8,752 nucleotides of DNA from an uncultured Desulfobacterales bacterium (GCA_945787595.1 CALZJV010000410.1:1-8752), one strand, 5' to 3'. Shown: positions 1 to 6,379, counted from the stretch's first letter. Translations and numbers: made by a program. Notes: generated by a model not told the origin, from the letters alone.

Positions 1-73
1 GGGGTACTTTTTTTAAATGGGGCGGGGTACTGGCGAGATAGGCGGGGTTTAAGCGGGATATTGGCGGGGTATC
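1..73. repeat. G-rich short direct repeats at the left edge
   Basis: The motif GGCGGGGT occurs at 21-28, 41-48 and 63-70, giving units of 20-22 bases, each carrying a degenerate GCGNGATA half (33-40 and 53-60). A related GGGGTAC opens the window at 1-7. The strand is very G-rich, with runs of three or four G, so a quadruplex is possible although the loops are long. A GGGGACAT motif follows at 83-90. Similar G-rich, GGGGACA-containing runs are often seen beside REP-associated transposases in this kind of genome, but no transposase is visible here. The origin is unknown. Confidence 0.45.
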
Positions 74-660
74 TCAATTATTGGGGACATAACTTGCCAG
101 TATCTAGAATTCGTTATTATTTCAGATAGCAAAATGATATCATCAGGGTTTCCAGATTTATTATCCGGTTTGGAATTCATATTCAAACCTTTTTTTCCTT
201 AAAAATTTCGAAAACATCCGAACTGGGAAATTTTTTCGGAAGTTGTAGATTGCACTTTCTAATCCACCAGAAAATTGAACCGTGATATTTTAGGTTTGTG
301 GGACAAATTCACAATCCCGGCGGACTATAGATTGCGCAATTGGTAATCTACATTTTGACCTGAGTGTGTAAATCGTGCCTAAATCAAATCCGGCCAATAG
401 GCTGATTCTATTGTGTATTTGTTCAGCTAAACTACAATCGGAACACCTATTTTCACAATAAATCCTAATATTTCCTAAGAGCTTTGAATTTAGGGCACAG
501 TTTAAAGCTGGATTTTAAACTTCTTGGATAGCATACTTCTTGCCCACTATCGATTTTTAAATTTAACAAAATTGTCAGGATTCCACCATCTTAAGTCAAG
601 CAGTGTATTCGGTCTTTCCAACCTGAAATTGTTTGACATGTTCGGGCGCATCGGATTAGA
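74..660. other. AT-rich non-coding stretch, no gene recognised
   Basis: No open frame here has a recognisable protein, a ribosome-binding site and a plausible start. The base composition is clearly more AT-rich than in the genes to the right. The frame open from about 524 runs out of phase into the dehydrogenase gene and looks spurious. The visible structure is a pair of related palindromes near 246-266 and 328-350. The junction with the dehydrogenase around 640-700 appears damaged, so some of this stretch may be unrelated DNA joined to a truncated gene. Confidence 0.5.
246..350. promoter_or_regulatory. Pair of related palindromes, operator-like
   Basis: Position 328-350 is an inverted repeat with arms TAGATT and AATCTA around an 11-base centre that itself contains GCAATT. 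Position 246-266 has the same left arm, TAGATT, and a one-mismatch right arm, AATCCA, with a 9-base centre. The two centres are about 83 bases apart, close to eight helical turns. Paired sites of this form are typical of dimeric regulators or of transposase-binding sites at element ends. No regulator gene lies in the window and the nearest start codon is over 300 bases away, so the role is speculative. Confidence 0.25.
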
Positions 661-1437
661 GTGTGTGCTGTCAAATGGATCTATTCTTTTTTCAATCACG
701 GTGGCAGCAAAGGCATCGGGTTCGGCATTGCCAAAGCCCTTGCCGAAGCCGGATCGGACATCGTTTTGGTAGCCCGGGACAAAACAAACCTGGACAGGGC
801 CCGAGAAGAGCTCACCAGGACCGGTCGGGACATCCGGACCTGGTCTTTTGACATGAGCAATGTTGCAGGAATTGATGACATGTTTGCCGGTGTCATCAAA
901 GAAACCGGCGGCCTTGACATACTGGTCAATAATGCCGGCGCCACCCGTCGCGGACCCGCCGAAACGATGACTTTCGAGGATTTGGATTTTATCCTCAATT
1001 TAAACGTGAAGGCCGTATTTACACTTTGCCGTGCGTTTGCCCGACACCGTATCGACAACGACAAGATGGGCAAGATCATCAATGTGGCCTCCGTGATGAG
1101 TGAAACCGTTCGAGAGGACAATGCCCCGTATGCAGCCTCCAAGGGCGCTATTCGACAGATGACCAAAGCCCTGGCGGTGGACTGGGCAAAATATCAAATT
1201 AATGTCAATGCCATCGGCCCCGGTTTTATTCAGACGGATTTAACCCGACCGCTGTGGCAAGATGAATCATTCGACAAATGGTTGAAATGGAAAACACCTC
1301 AAGCCAGGTGGGGCAAACCGGAGGATTTAGGCAGTGCCGCGGTATATCTGGCCTCAGCGGCTTCCGATTTTGTCACCGGTCACATCTTGTATGTGGACGG
1401 CGGACTTCTGAGCACCTTCGGGCCTAGCTCTTGGTAA
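661..1437 (+). CDS. SDR oxidoreductase, gluconate 5-dehydrogenase type (5' end damaged)
   Basis: Classical short-chain dehydrogenase/reductase with a Rossmann fold. Visible motifs are the glycine-rich loop GGSKGIG (14-20), an Arg after the second beta strand (VLVAR, R39) that favours NADP(H), NNAG (90-93), the active-site Asn in LNVKA (N115), and the catalytic Ser144, Tyr157 and Lys161 (YAASK). The C-terminal half, with TPQARWGKPEDL (212-223) and SDFVTGHILYVDGG (235-248), closely resembles gluconate 5-dehydrogenase (IdnO/Gno), which interconverts gluconate and 5-ketogluconate with NADP(H); related 3-ketoacyl or deoxygluconate dehydrogenases remain possible. The start is doubtful. The only in-frame initiator is a GTG at 661 with no Shine-Dalgarno, and an in-frame stop lies at 634-636. 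The usual N-terminal beta strand ending in ITGG is absent. An out-of-frame ATG at 675 encodes MDLF, the normal opening of this family, and a frame change before the glycine loop would reconnect it. The gene is probably broken at its 5' end or carries an assembly error. The flavoprotein gene follows 92 bases downstream. Confidence 0.75.
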   Translation: MCAVKWIYSFFNHGGSKGIGFGIAKALAEAGSDIVLVARDKTNLDRAREELTRTGRDIRTWSFDMSNVAGIDDMFAGVIKETGGLDILVNNAGATRRGPAETMTFEDLDFILNLNVKAVFTLCRAFARHRIDNDKMGKIINVASVMSETVREDNAPYAASKGAIRQMTKALAVDWAKYQINVNAIGPGFIQTDLTRPLWQDESFDKWLKWKTPQARWGKPEDLGSAAVYLASAASDFVTGHILYVDGGLLSTFGPSSW

Positions 1438-1461
1438 GAGCCTGGCAGATCCGATTGGGTT

Positions 1462-1497
1462 TTCAATAATTGACTCAACTATTGCTGAGTGGTTGAA
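1462..1497. other. Nested inverted repeats between dehydrogenase and flavoprotein genes
   Basis: ACTCA (1473-1477) pairs with TGAGT (1486-1490), and outer arms TTCAA (1462-1466) and TTGAA (1493-1497) flank them. The stems are short and AT-rich, with only a mixed AT run after them, so this is at best a weak terminator or regulatory fold in the 92-base gap. Confidence 0.2.
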
Positions 1498-1529
1498 ATA
1501 AAAATAGATTTCACACGGGAGAGACAACG

Positions 1530-2096
1530 ATGCAAATCACCACGCTTTTGGGCAGTGCCAAAAGGAAAGGAAATACCGCTACCGTATTGGGATGGGTAAA
1601 GCAGGAGCTTGAATCACTGGGCCACAATGTGGAAGGGGTCTACCTCAATAACAAGTCTATCGGCGGCTGTCTGGGGTGTGCCAAGTGTCGGGAGAATCCC
1701 GCTGAGATCGCCTGTGTCCAAAAAGACGACGCCATCGATATCATGGAAAGAATGATCGTATCAGACGCTGTTCTGTTCGCCTCGCCCATCTATTTCTGGG
1801 GATTTTCAGCGCAACTCAAGGCTTTGATTGACCGGGGCTACAGTCTGGTTACCAACTATCACAAACCGGGGCATACCTCACTCATGGAAGGAAAGCGCCT
1901 CGGCCTGCTGGTCACCGGGGCCGACGCCTATGAGGATAATGCCGAAGGCATGTTCGCCGCCTTCGATCGGATCGTAGACTTTTTATTAGCCGCCAAAGCC
2001 GCAGAAATGTACGTGGGTGAATGCAACGTACCAGCCGATATTTCTGAAGAGATCAGAACAAGGGCCGCGGACCTGGCCCGATCCCTGGTAAGTTGA
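1530..2096 (+). CDS. Flavodoxin-fold NAD(P)H:FMN reductase / iron-sulfur flavoprotein-like
   Basis: A 188-residue protein of the NADPH-dependent FMN reductase family, a cytosolic flavodoxin fold. It opens with a beta strand and the FMN phosphate loop GSAKRKGNT (8-16). SPIYFWGFSAQLKALIDR (85-102) is the characteristic second FMN-contacting segment. Between them lies a cysteine cluster at C47, C50, C53 and C62 (C-x2-C-x2-C-x8-C), close to the compact motif that binds a [4Fe-4S] cluster in archaeal and anaerobe iron-sulfur flavoproteins (usually with 4-7 residues before the last Cys). By family, it would shuttle electrons between FMN, the cluster and a low-potential partner, or reduce quinones, oxygen or peroxide; the partner cannot be deduced. 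The start is well supported: GGGAGAG at 1517-1523 lies 6 bases before the ATG. It may be co-transcribed with the upstream dehydrogenase, or have its own promoter in the 92-base gap. Confidence 0.85.
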   Translation: MQITTLLGSAKRKGNTATVLGWVKQELESLGHNVEGVYLNNKSIGGCLGCAKCRENPAEIACVQKDDAIDIMERMIVSDAVLFASPIYFWGFSAQLKALIDRGYSLVTNYHKPGHTSLMEGKRLGLLVTGADAYEDNAEGMFAAFDRIVDFLLAAKAAEMYVGECNVPADISEEIRTRAADLARSLVS

Positions 2097-2422
2097 TTTG
2101 AAATTCAGATCGGTAGAATGATACAGATTGAAACGTATGATCATGTTTCATTTGCCGACCACAGACACTTGAAGATCTTTCAGCCCGGCGCGCTATACTC
2201 AATCACAATGGCGCCGATCTTTTTGGATTGATCGACAGCTGAGCGGATGGTTTCGCTTGGTTGTTCTGTGATTGCAGTTATGATTTCCGCTTTTTCTTAA
2301 ATTTCGATATTCGGCTTTTTATAAATAAAATTCGATTTACGACCACTATATATTTTGATAGTAAAATGAAGTGTTGATTTTGATTTGGAAGGTTAACCAG
2401 GTTGGTATGAAAGGAGAAAACT
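2097..2422. other. Intergenic stretch with a possible decayed minus-strand ORF
   Basis: No intact gene is seen. On the minus strand, 2296 down to 2180 is open for 38 codons without a usable start and reads like protein, ending in KIGAIVIEYSAPG before a TGA. It could be a gene remnant, but I do not recognise it firmly; a universal-stress-protein-like beta strand is one guess. The right part (2290-2400) is very AT-rich and probably contains the promoter of the zinc-ribbon/PhzF pair, but no clean -35/-10 pair stands out. Confidence 0.35.
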
Positions 2423-2758
2423 ATGGCCGCAAAACACGTTTCTGTTAAGATTCAGCCGAAAAAAGGATCGGAAGCAGCATTTTTTGCAGAGCAGGATCAA
2501 AAAAAACTTAGAAAGCTCAGAAAAAAGGCAGCGGATGAAGCCACCAAAAAATATCGCGAAGAACATGAGTACCATTGTTTTCGGTGTGGTACCCAAAGCT
2601 TGGCTGAAATCGACGAAGGCAAGGTCAAAATCGACATATGTGTCAATGAAAATTGCGGCGCGCTTCATCTGGATCCAGGGGAGCTCAAAGAAATTATCAA
2701 AGATCAGAAGGCACTCTCAGCTGCGAAAAATGCTTTCTTATCGGTGTTTAAAAAATAG
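2423..2758 (+). CDS. Small zinc-ribbon protein (zf-TFIIB-like)
   Basis: A 111-residue protein. The N-terminal half is strongly basic and probably helical (a lysine-rich run at about 26-44). The C-terminal half is a zinc ribbon: CFRC (52-55), an acidic/basic hairpin segment, then CVNENC-G (73-79) followed by LDPGELKEI (83-91). This matches the zf-TFIIB layout, in which two Cys pairs bind zinc and the second is followed by a G-x-WLD-x-GE motif; here the usual Trp is His82. The second pair is spaced C-x4-C rather than C-x2-C. The start is firm: AAGGAG at 2411-2416, 6 bases before the ATG. The PhzF gene begins 20 bases after the stop, so the two are probably one operon. Function is unknown; family members are thought to bind nucleic acid or protein, which the basic N-terminus would suit. 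Confidence 0.8.
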   Translation: MAAKHVSVKIQPKKGSEAAFFAEQDQKKLRKLRKKAADEATKKYREEHEYHCFRCGTQSLAEIDEGKVKIDICVNENCGALHLDPGELKEIIKDQKALSAAKNAFLSVFKK

Positions 2759-2778
2759 ATTGTCTAAGGAATTGCAGA

Positions 2779-3558
2779 ATGGAACTGACCCTTTATCAAG
2801 TAGATGCGTTTACGGACATCGTTTTTAAAGGCAATCCAGCTGCGGTATGCCCTCTGGATGATTGGCTTATGGATGCGGATCTACAAGCCATCGCAGAAGA
2901 AAACAATCTATCGGAAACCGCTTTTTATGTGCCGGCAGAAGCCGGTTTCCATTTGCGCTGGTTTACACCCAAAGCTGAAGTAGATCTATGCGGCCACGCC
3001 ACCCTGGCGACCGCCTTTGTTATTTTCAATTTTTCAGATTATGCCGGTGATACGGTTAAATTCGAGACCAGAAGCGGCGAATTGGTGGTCAGCAAAAACA
3101 ATGAATTGCTGGTGATGGATTTCCCTTCTCAACCCGGCAAGCCCTGTGCAACTCCCCCGCTGCTGGTCGAAGGTTTAGGGAAAACCCCTACTGAGGTGTT
3201 ATCCTCGGAAGATTATATGGCTGTCCTTGAAAATGAAGACGATGTTGCTGCCTTGAAGCCGAATTTTAATACCTTAAGCAAACTCGATTTGCGAGGCGTC
3301 ATGGTAACCGCTAAAGGAAAAGATGTGGATTTTGTAAGCCGCTTCTTTGCGCCCCGCTATGGTATCAACGAAGATCCGGTAACCGGATCCGCCCATTGTG
3401 CGCTCACGCCCTACTGGGCAGGGAAGCTTAATAAAACAAAGCTCAGCGCCCGGCAGGTTTCCAAACGCACCGGGCATATTGAGTGTGAATTAAAAGGCAG
3501 TCGTGTATTGCTGTCGGGTAAAGCTGTTAAATATATGGAAGGGAAGATAAAGCTTTAG
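2779..3558 (+). CDS. PhzF-family isomerase/epimerase
   Basis: A 259-residue member of the PhzF family, which has a diaminopimelate-epimerase-like double-barrel fold. Landmarks are YQVDAFT (6-12) and GNPAAVC (18-24) at the N-terminus, the catalytic Glu46 in NLSETAF (43-49), LCGHATLA (70-77), and the second-domain loop DPVTGSAHCAL (199-209) that closes the active site. Length and motif order are normal, so the gene looks intact. Characterised members isomerise small acids (PhzF itself acts on trans-2,3-dihydro-3-hydroxyanthranilate in phenazine synthesis), but most are of unknown substrate and occur outside phenazine clusters, as here. AAGGA at 2766-2770, 8 bases before the ATG, supports the start. 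It lies 20 bases after the zinc-ribbon gene and is probably translated from the same transcript. Confidence 0.9.
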   Translation: MELTLYQVDAFTDIVFKGNPAAVCPLDDWLMDADLQAIAEENNLSETAFYVPAEAGFHLRWFTPKAEVDLCGHATLATAFVIFNFSDYAGDTVKFETRSGELVVSKNNELLVMDFPSQPGKPCATPPLLVEGLGKTPTEVLSSEDYMAVLENEDDVAALKPNFNTLSKLDLRGVMVTAKGKDVDFVSRFFAPRYGINEDPVTGSAHCALTPYWAGKLNKTKLSARQVSKRTGHIECELKGSRVLLSGKAVKYMEGKIKL

Positions 3559-3561
3559 CAA

Positions 3562-3605
3562 GCGTTCACAGGTTCAGAAGTTCAGGGTTCAACGTTCAGG
3601 GTTAA
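3562..3605. repeat. Tandem repeat of about 7 bp, unit NNGTTCA
   Basis: Six consecutive units end in GTTCA or GTTAA: GCGTTCA, CAGGTTCA, GAAGTTCA, GGGTTCA, ACGTTCA and GGGTTAA. Four are 7 bases and two are 8. The tract starts three bases after the PhzF stop codon. It is one of several intergenic repeats in this window with the same period but different unit sequences. Confidence 0.6.
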
Positions 3606-3642
3606 GGACAAAGAAGGCATTAAAGATCCGAAGTCCTTTTTT
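3604..3642 (+). terminator. Possible rho-independent terminator after the PhzF gene
   Basis: AAGGAC (3604-3609) is complementary to GTCCTT (3633-3638), and four more T follow directly. The position, 45 bases past the PhzF stop, suits a terminator for the zinc-ribbon/PhzF transcript. The stem is only 6 bp and the loop is 23 bases, so it would be weak. Confidence 0.35.
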
Positions 3643-3652
3643 CAAATGGCTC

Positions 3653-3712
3653 TTATTGCTTTCCGTCTTTCCTGTCCGCAGGGATTTTTAGCGGATCAAC
3701 GGAAAGCAATAA
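3653..3712. repeat. Perfect 14-bp inverted repeat between convergent genes
   Basis: TTATTGCTTTCCGT (3653-3666) is an exact reverse complement of ACGGAAAGCAATAA (3699-3712). Inside, TCCGC (3675-3679) pairs with GCGGA (3691-3695), giving a two-tier stem with an internal loop and an 11-base tip. It sits between the 3' ends of the PhzF gene (plus) and the methyltransferase gene (minus). Neither strand has a T-run right after the stem, so it is not a standard intrinsic terminator. It may block read-through from both sides, protect 3' ends, or be a small dispersed repeat element. Confidence 0.6.
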
Positions 3713-3720
3713 AAAATTTA

Positions 3721-3750
3721 CCCTCAGCGTCCTTTGCGTCTTGCGGTGAA
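3721..3750 (+). repeat. Dispersed repeat, copy A (…GCGTCCTTTGCGTCTTGCGGTGAA type)
   Basis: A degenerate run of CTNNGCGT units ends in GCGGTGAA. Related copies lie at 8506-8536 (reverse orientation) and 8713-8752 (same orientation). This CTCTGCGT/GGTGAA family is a commonly dispersed intergenic sequence in many bacterial genomes. This copy lies 12 bases beyond the methyltransferase stop codon. Confidence 0.55.
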
Positions 3751-3762
3751 CTATTCTCAATT

Positions 3763-4560
3763 TCAGAATTCAAATTTTTTGGCGCGAAATGCTTCCAGGT
3801 AATTCCCGCAATACTCATCTTGGCCGGCAAGCGCCTCGGCGGCAAGGATATTGGCCATCATTTTTTGATCGAGGGGGTTTACGATGGCACCATCCAGTCC
3901 TTTGGCAATTGCCATGACCATAAAGGTCTGATTTAAAAATTTTCTTTCCGGTAATCCAAAAGAAATGTTCGACAACCCACACATGGTATGAATACCCTTG
4001 AAGGTCGTCATGATTTTTTCAATGGTTTTTAAGAACTCCGTGCCATAATTACTGTTCGTGGCAACCGGCTGCACCAGGGGGTCCACATAGATATTTTCAA
4101 CGGATACATTTTTCTGCAATAGTCGATTGATCAATTTGTCGGCAATTGCCATGCGGTCATCTGCGGTTTCCGGCATCCCGGCATCACTCATACACAATGC
4201 CACAACTTTAAAATCCGTGCCGGCCACGATGGGGAGCAACGCTTCATAGCGTTCTTTTTCCAGAGAGATCGAATTGATCATGGGGGTCCCCTTGTGCACT
4301 GCCAGGGCTGCTTCGATGGCCCGCGGATCCGGACTGTCAATGCTGCAGGGTTTATCGACAGCCGTCTGAACGGTTTCGACCAGCCATTTCAGGTAATCGG
4401 CCTCTTTGCCGACAAATACGCCCGCATTCACATCGATGTAATCGGCGCCGTTCTCCGCCTGGTCCAGGGCCAGCTTCTTAACTGCATCGGCATCATTATT
4501 CTCGATGGCGGCTCCCACACTCTTTCTGCTGGCGTTAATCAGTTCTCCTACGATGATCAT
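3763..4560 (-). CDS. Methyltetrahydrofolate:corrinoid methyltransferase, AcsE/MeTr family
   Basis: A 265-residue pterin-binding TIM barrel of the MeTr family. By homology it transfers the methyl group of 5-methyltetrahydrofolate to the cobalt of a corrinoid protein, or the reverse. The family's pterin-site residues fall almost exactly at the numbering of the Moorella enzyme AcsE: Asp75 (SIDS), Asn96 (MINS), Asp160 (YVDP) and the Asn of GLSNIS (N198, where AcsE has N199). Length matches AcsE (about 262 residues). It could serve the Wood-Ljungdahl pathway or an MttB-type methylamine/betaine demethylation system; no corrinoid protein, CODH/ACS or MttB gene is present to decide. I chose the ATG at 4560 because GGAGG (4570-4566) lies 5 bases before it and the protein then opens with MIIVGELINAS, as in the family; an upstream ATG at 4596 would add 12 unlikely residues. 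It lies 60 bases downstream of the FGGY kinase gene on the same strand, so co-transcription is likely. Confidence 0.88.
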   Translation of the reverse strand: MIIVGELINASRKSVGAAIENNDADAVKKLALDQAENGADYIDVNAGVFVGKEADYLKWLVETVQTAVDKPCSIDSPDPRAIEAALAVHKGTPMINSISLEKERYEALLPIVAGTDFKVVALCMSDAGMPETADDRMAIADKLINRLLQKNVSVENIYVDPLVQPVATNSNYGTEFLKTIEKIMTTFKGIHTMCGLSNISFGLPERKFLNQTFMVMAIAKGLDGAIVNPLDQKMMANILAAEALAGQDEYCGNYLEAFRAKKFEF

Positions 4561-4620
4561 AATTGCCTCCGTTAATTGGACTCCGTTTAGATTCAAATTC
4601 TTGATTTTTAAAAATACAAT

Positions 4621-6135
4621 CTATCTATCATCTCCTATCAATTTTTCATAGAGTCTTTGTTGACGTCTAATAGTTTGGCGGTAAATCGCATGTCGCTCCC
4701 CATCCGGAAAACAGGTCCGTTCAATAAAAAGCGGGATATCTTTTAAATCTTTTATTAACCCTAAGGCTTCGAAGGCCAGCAAAGCCGCCCCGCGCGCCGA
4801 GCCTTCCCGGATGCCGCTTTCGACAGATGCCCGATCCAGCATATCGGTGATGATTTGCAACCAGGCAGGGGAATTGTGAATGGCACCGCCGCCTGCCACA
4901 ATTTGAAGATCATCCGGCAAAAGCTTGGCTAACTTTTTAAACACCAGGGCAATCCGGCAGGCCACCGCTTCCATCCCGGCCTGCAGGATTTCAGGCGCTG
5001 TGGTTGCCTGGGAAAGGCCATGAATGGTCGCTCTGGCATGTCCTTTCCAGCCGGGGCTGCGTTCACCTGCTAAAAACGGCAGCACCGTCAGCCCATGTCC
5101 ATCCGGCACAAGTGAATTTAGGACTGCCTCAAATTGCGACGAATCTGTCAGCTGGAAAGTGTTTTTCATCCAGGCAAAAAGACTGCCGCCTTCGCTCAAG
5201 GCGCCACCCGGTAAAGATCTTCGCCCATCGATGCGGTAACACCACAAACCCTTGGGCACATGGCGGATGGGCTCCTCAACGACTGCCCGGATGGCAGTGG
5301 TCGAACCCATGGTCAGCGCCACCCGGGAGGGTGAAATGCAGCCACTTCCAATATTGGCAGCCGCACCGTCGCCGATTGCAGGCAGCCACGGTAAGTCCTT
5401 CAAGGCCGGCCAGCGGGAAGCGAAATTGCGGCGAAGCCCTTGTTTTGGGGAGTTAATATCCACCAGGGGTGAAAGCCGTGCGATATCAACCGATAGTTTG
5501 TCGAGCAATGGCTCGTCCCAGATAAGCTGGTGCCGATCCAGAAGGCCGCTCCAGGATGCTACCGAATAACTGACGGTGGCTTGACCGAATAACACCAGCT
5601 CGATATATTCGCCGATGGACAGCCACCGATCGATCTGGTGGAATAGATCAGGGCGGCGGTTTGCCAGCCAGCGAAAACGGGCCGGCAAATAGCTGGAGTG
5701 CAGGTGGCAGCCGGTGCGGTCATGGACTTCGCTCTCGTCGAGTTCGATGCGCAGCCGGGCGGCCTCATCTTCAGCACGGGTGTCGGCATAGGTAAAAACC
5801 GGCGTCAGCGGCCGTGCATTTCGATCAACGCCCATGATGTTGCCGACGAAGGTACAGACAGCAACCCCGGCAATCTTGGGCAACAACGGGCCGCCCTTCG
5901 CAAGCACGGCGTCGATGCCCCGCCAGACAATGTTCAGCAATTCATCCGGCATTGCTTGCGAAGCCCCATCCCGTGATGTTCGTAGCACAACCTCTCCACG
6001 ATATTGATTGCCTTCAACCGCCCGCCCCCTTGTGTCAAAGAACAGAATTTTCACGGCAGAGGTGCCGATATCAATGGATAAGATTAAGGGGCCTTCAACC
6101 AAATGGGCCGGTATAACGGATGCTTTCGATTCCAT
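4621..6135 (-). CDS. FGGY carbohydrate kinase, gluconokinase type
   Basis: A 504-residue kinase of the FGGY family (ASKHA fold), cytosolic, phosphorylating a sugar or sugar acid with ATP. Motifs in order are the N-terminal phosphate loop DIGTSAVK (22-29), YADTRA (116-121), the catalytic Asp256 in GDGAAANIGSG (255-265), TMGSTTAIR (275-283), PFLAGERSPGW (353-363), the adenine-site AGGGAIHNSPAWLQ (414-427), and EGSARGAALLA (444-454). The GDGAAANIGSG and FLAGERSPGW segments are typical of FGGY gluconokinases (gluconate to 6-phosphogluconate), although xylulose or another polyol is not excluded. Length is normal and nothing is missing. The ATG at 6135 gives the only sensible N-terminus, but it has no Shine-Dalgarno: a 7-bp tandem repeat ends 2 bases upstream, on the transcript's 5' side. 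The dehydratase gene lies upstream on the same strand across a 565-base repeat-filled gap; the methyltransferase gene follows after 60 bases. Confidence 0.88.
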   Translation of the reverse strand: MESKASVIPAHLVEGPLILSIDIGTSAVKILFFDTRGRAVEGNQYRGEVVLRTSRDGASQAMPDELLNIVWRGIDAVLAKGGPLLPKIAGVAVCTFVGNIMGVDRNARPLTPVFTYADTRAEDEAARLRIELDESEVHDRTGCHLHSSYLPARFRWLANRRPDLFHQIDRWLSIGEYIELVLFGQATVSYSVASWSGLLDRHQLIWDEPLLDKLSVDIARLSPLVDINSPKQGLRRNFASRWPALKDLPWLPAIGDGAAANIGSGCISPSRVALTMGSTTAIRAVVEEPIRHVPKGLWCYRIDGRRSLPGGALSEGGSLFAWMKNTFQLTDSSQFEAVLNSLVPDGHGLTVLPFLAGERSPGWKGHARATIHGLSQATTAPEILQAGMEAVACRIALVFKKLAKLLPDDLQIVAGGGAIHNSPAWLQIITDMLDRASVESGIREGSARGAALLAFEALGLIKDLKDIPLFIERTCFPDGERHAIYRQTIRRQQRLYEKLIGDDR

Positions 6136-6137
6136 TT

Positions 6138-6172
6138 GCGAGTTACGGGTTACGGATTACGGGTTACGAGTT
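6138..6172. repeat. Tandem 7-bp repeat abutting the kinase start codon
   Basis: Five in-register heptamers read on the plus strand as GCGAGTT, ACGGGTT, ACGGATT, ACGGGTT and ACGAGTT. On the coding (minus) strand the last unit ends 2 bases before the kinase ATG, so the repeat occupies the place where a ribosome-binding site would be. Nothing resembling AGGAGG is present. Confidence 0.8.
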
Positions 6173-6196
6173 GTGGATATATCTGGTTGATTAGTT

Positions 6197-6322
6197 GACA
6201 GGATTGAATAAGTTGATTGAGTAAAGAACATACCTCATATGAAACTATATTTAATTAGACAGGATTTACAGGATTTTTTTTGTTAAGTATGGTTATATCC
6301 TGTCCATCCAGTTGATCCTGTC
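6197..6322. repeat. Dispersed GACAGGAT / ATCCTGTC repeat element
   Basis: GACAGGAT occurs at 6197-6204 and 6258-6265, with a partial ACAGGAT at 6268-6274. The reverse complement occurs as ATCCTGTC at 6297-6304 and 6315-6322. The outer pair (6258-6265 with 6315-6322) and inner pair (6268-6274 with 6297-6303) can form a nested hairpin. This sequence type is a familiar intergenic repeat in several bacterial groups, including sulfate reducers. It lies upstream of the kinase gene and may contain or interrupt its leader. Confidence 0.6.
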
Positions 6323-6379
6323 AGAAAAATAAAATTGCATTTCGTTTACAAATAAATTCCAAATACTAATATCCAAATA

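Noticed and set aside
633..661. TTGACA at 633-638 as a -35 box for the dehydrogenase gene
   Set aside because: The sequence 17 bases later (TTAGAG) is a poor -10 match, and the start would fall at the damaged gene end, so it is not convincing.
524..772. Open frame of 82 codons across the start of the dehydrogenase
   Set aside because: It has no ribosome-binding site, no recognisable protein, and overlaps the dehydrogenase glycine-loop region in another frame.
696..1166. Long minus-strand open frame inside the dehydrogenase gene
   Set aside because: It is antisense to a clear SDR with intact catalytic motifs and has no family features of its own.
3646..3936. Plus-strand open frame across the convergent junction
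   Set aside because: It runs through the 14-bp inverted repeat and antisense to the end of the methyltransferase gene, with no start signal.
5004..5456. 150-codon plus-strand frame within the kinase gene
   Set aside because: It is a shadow of the kinase reading frame; the kinase motifs are all on the minus strand.
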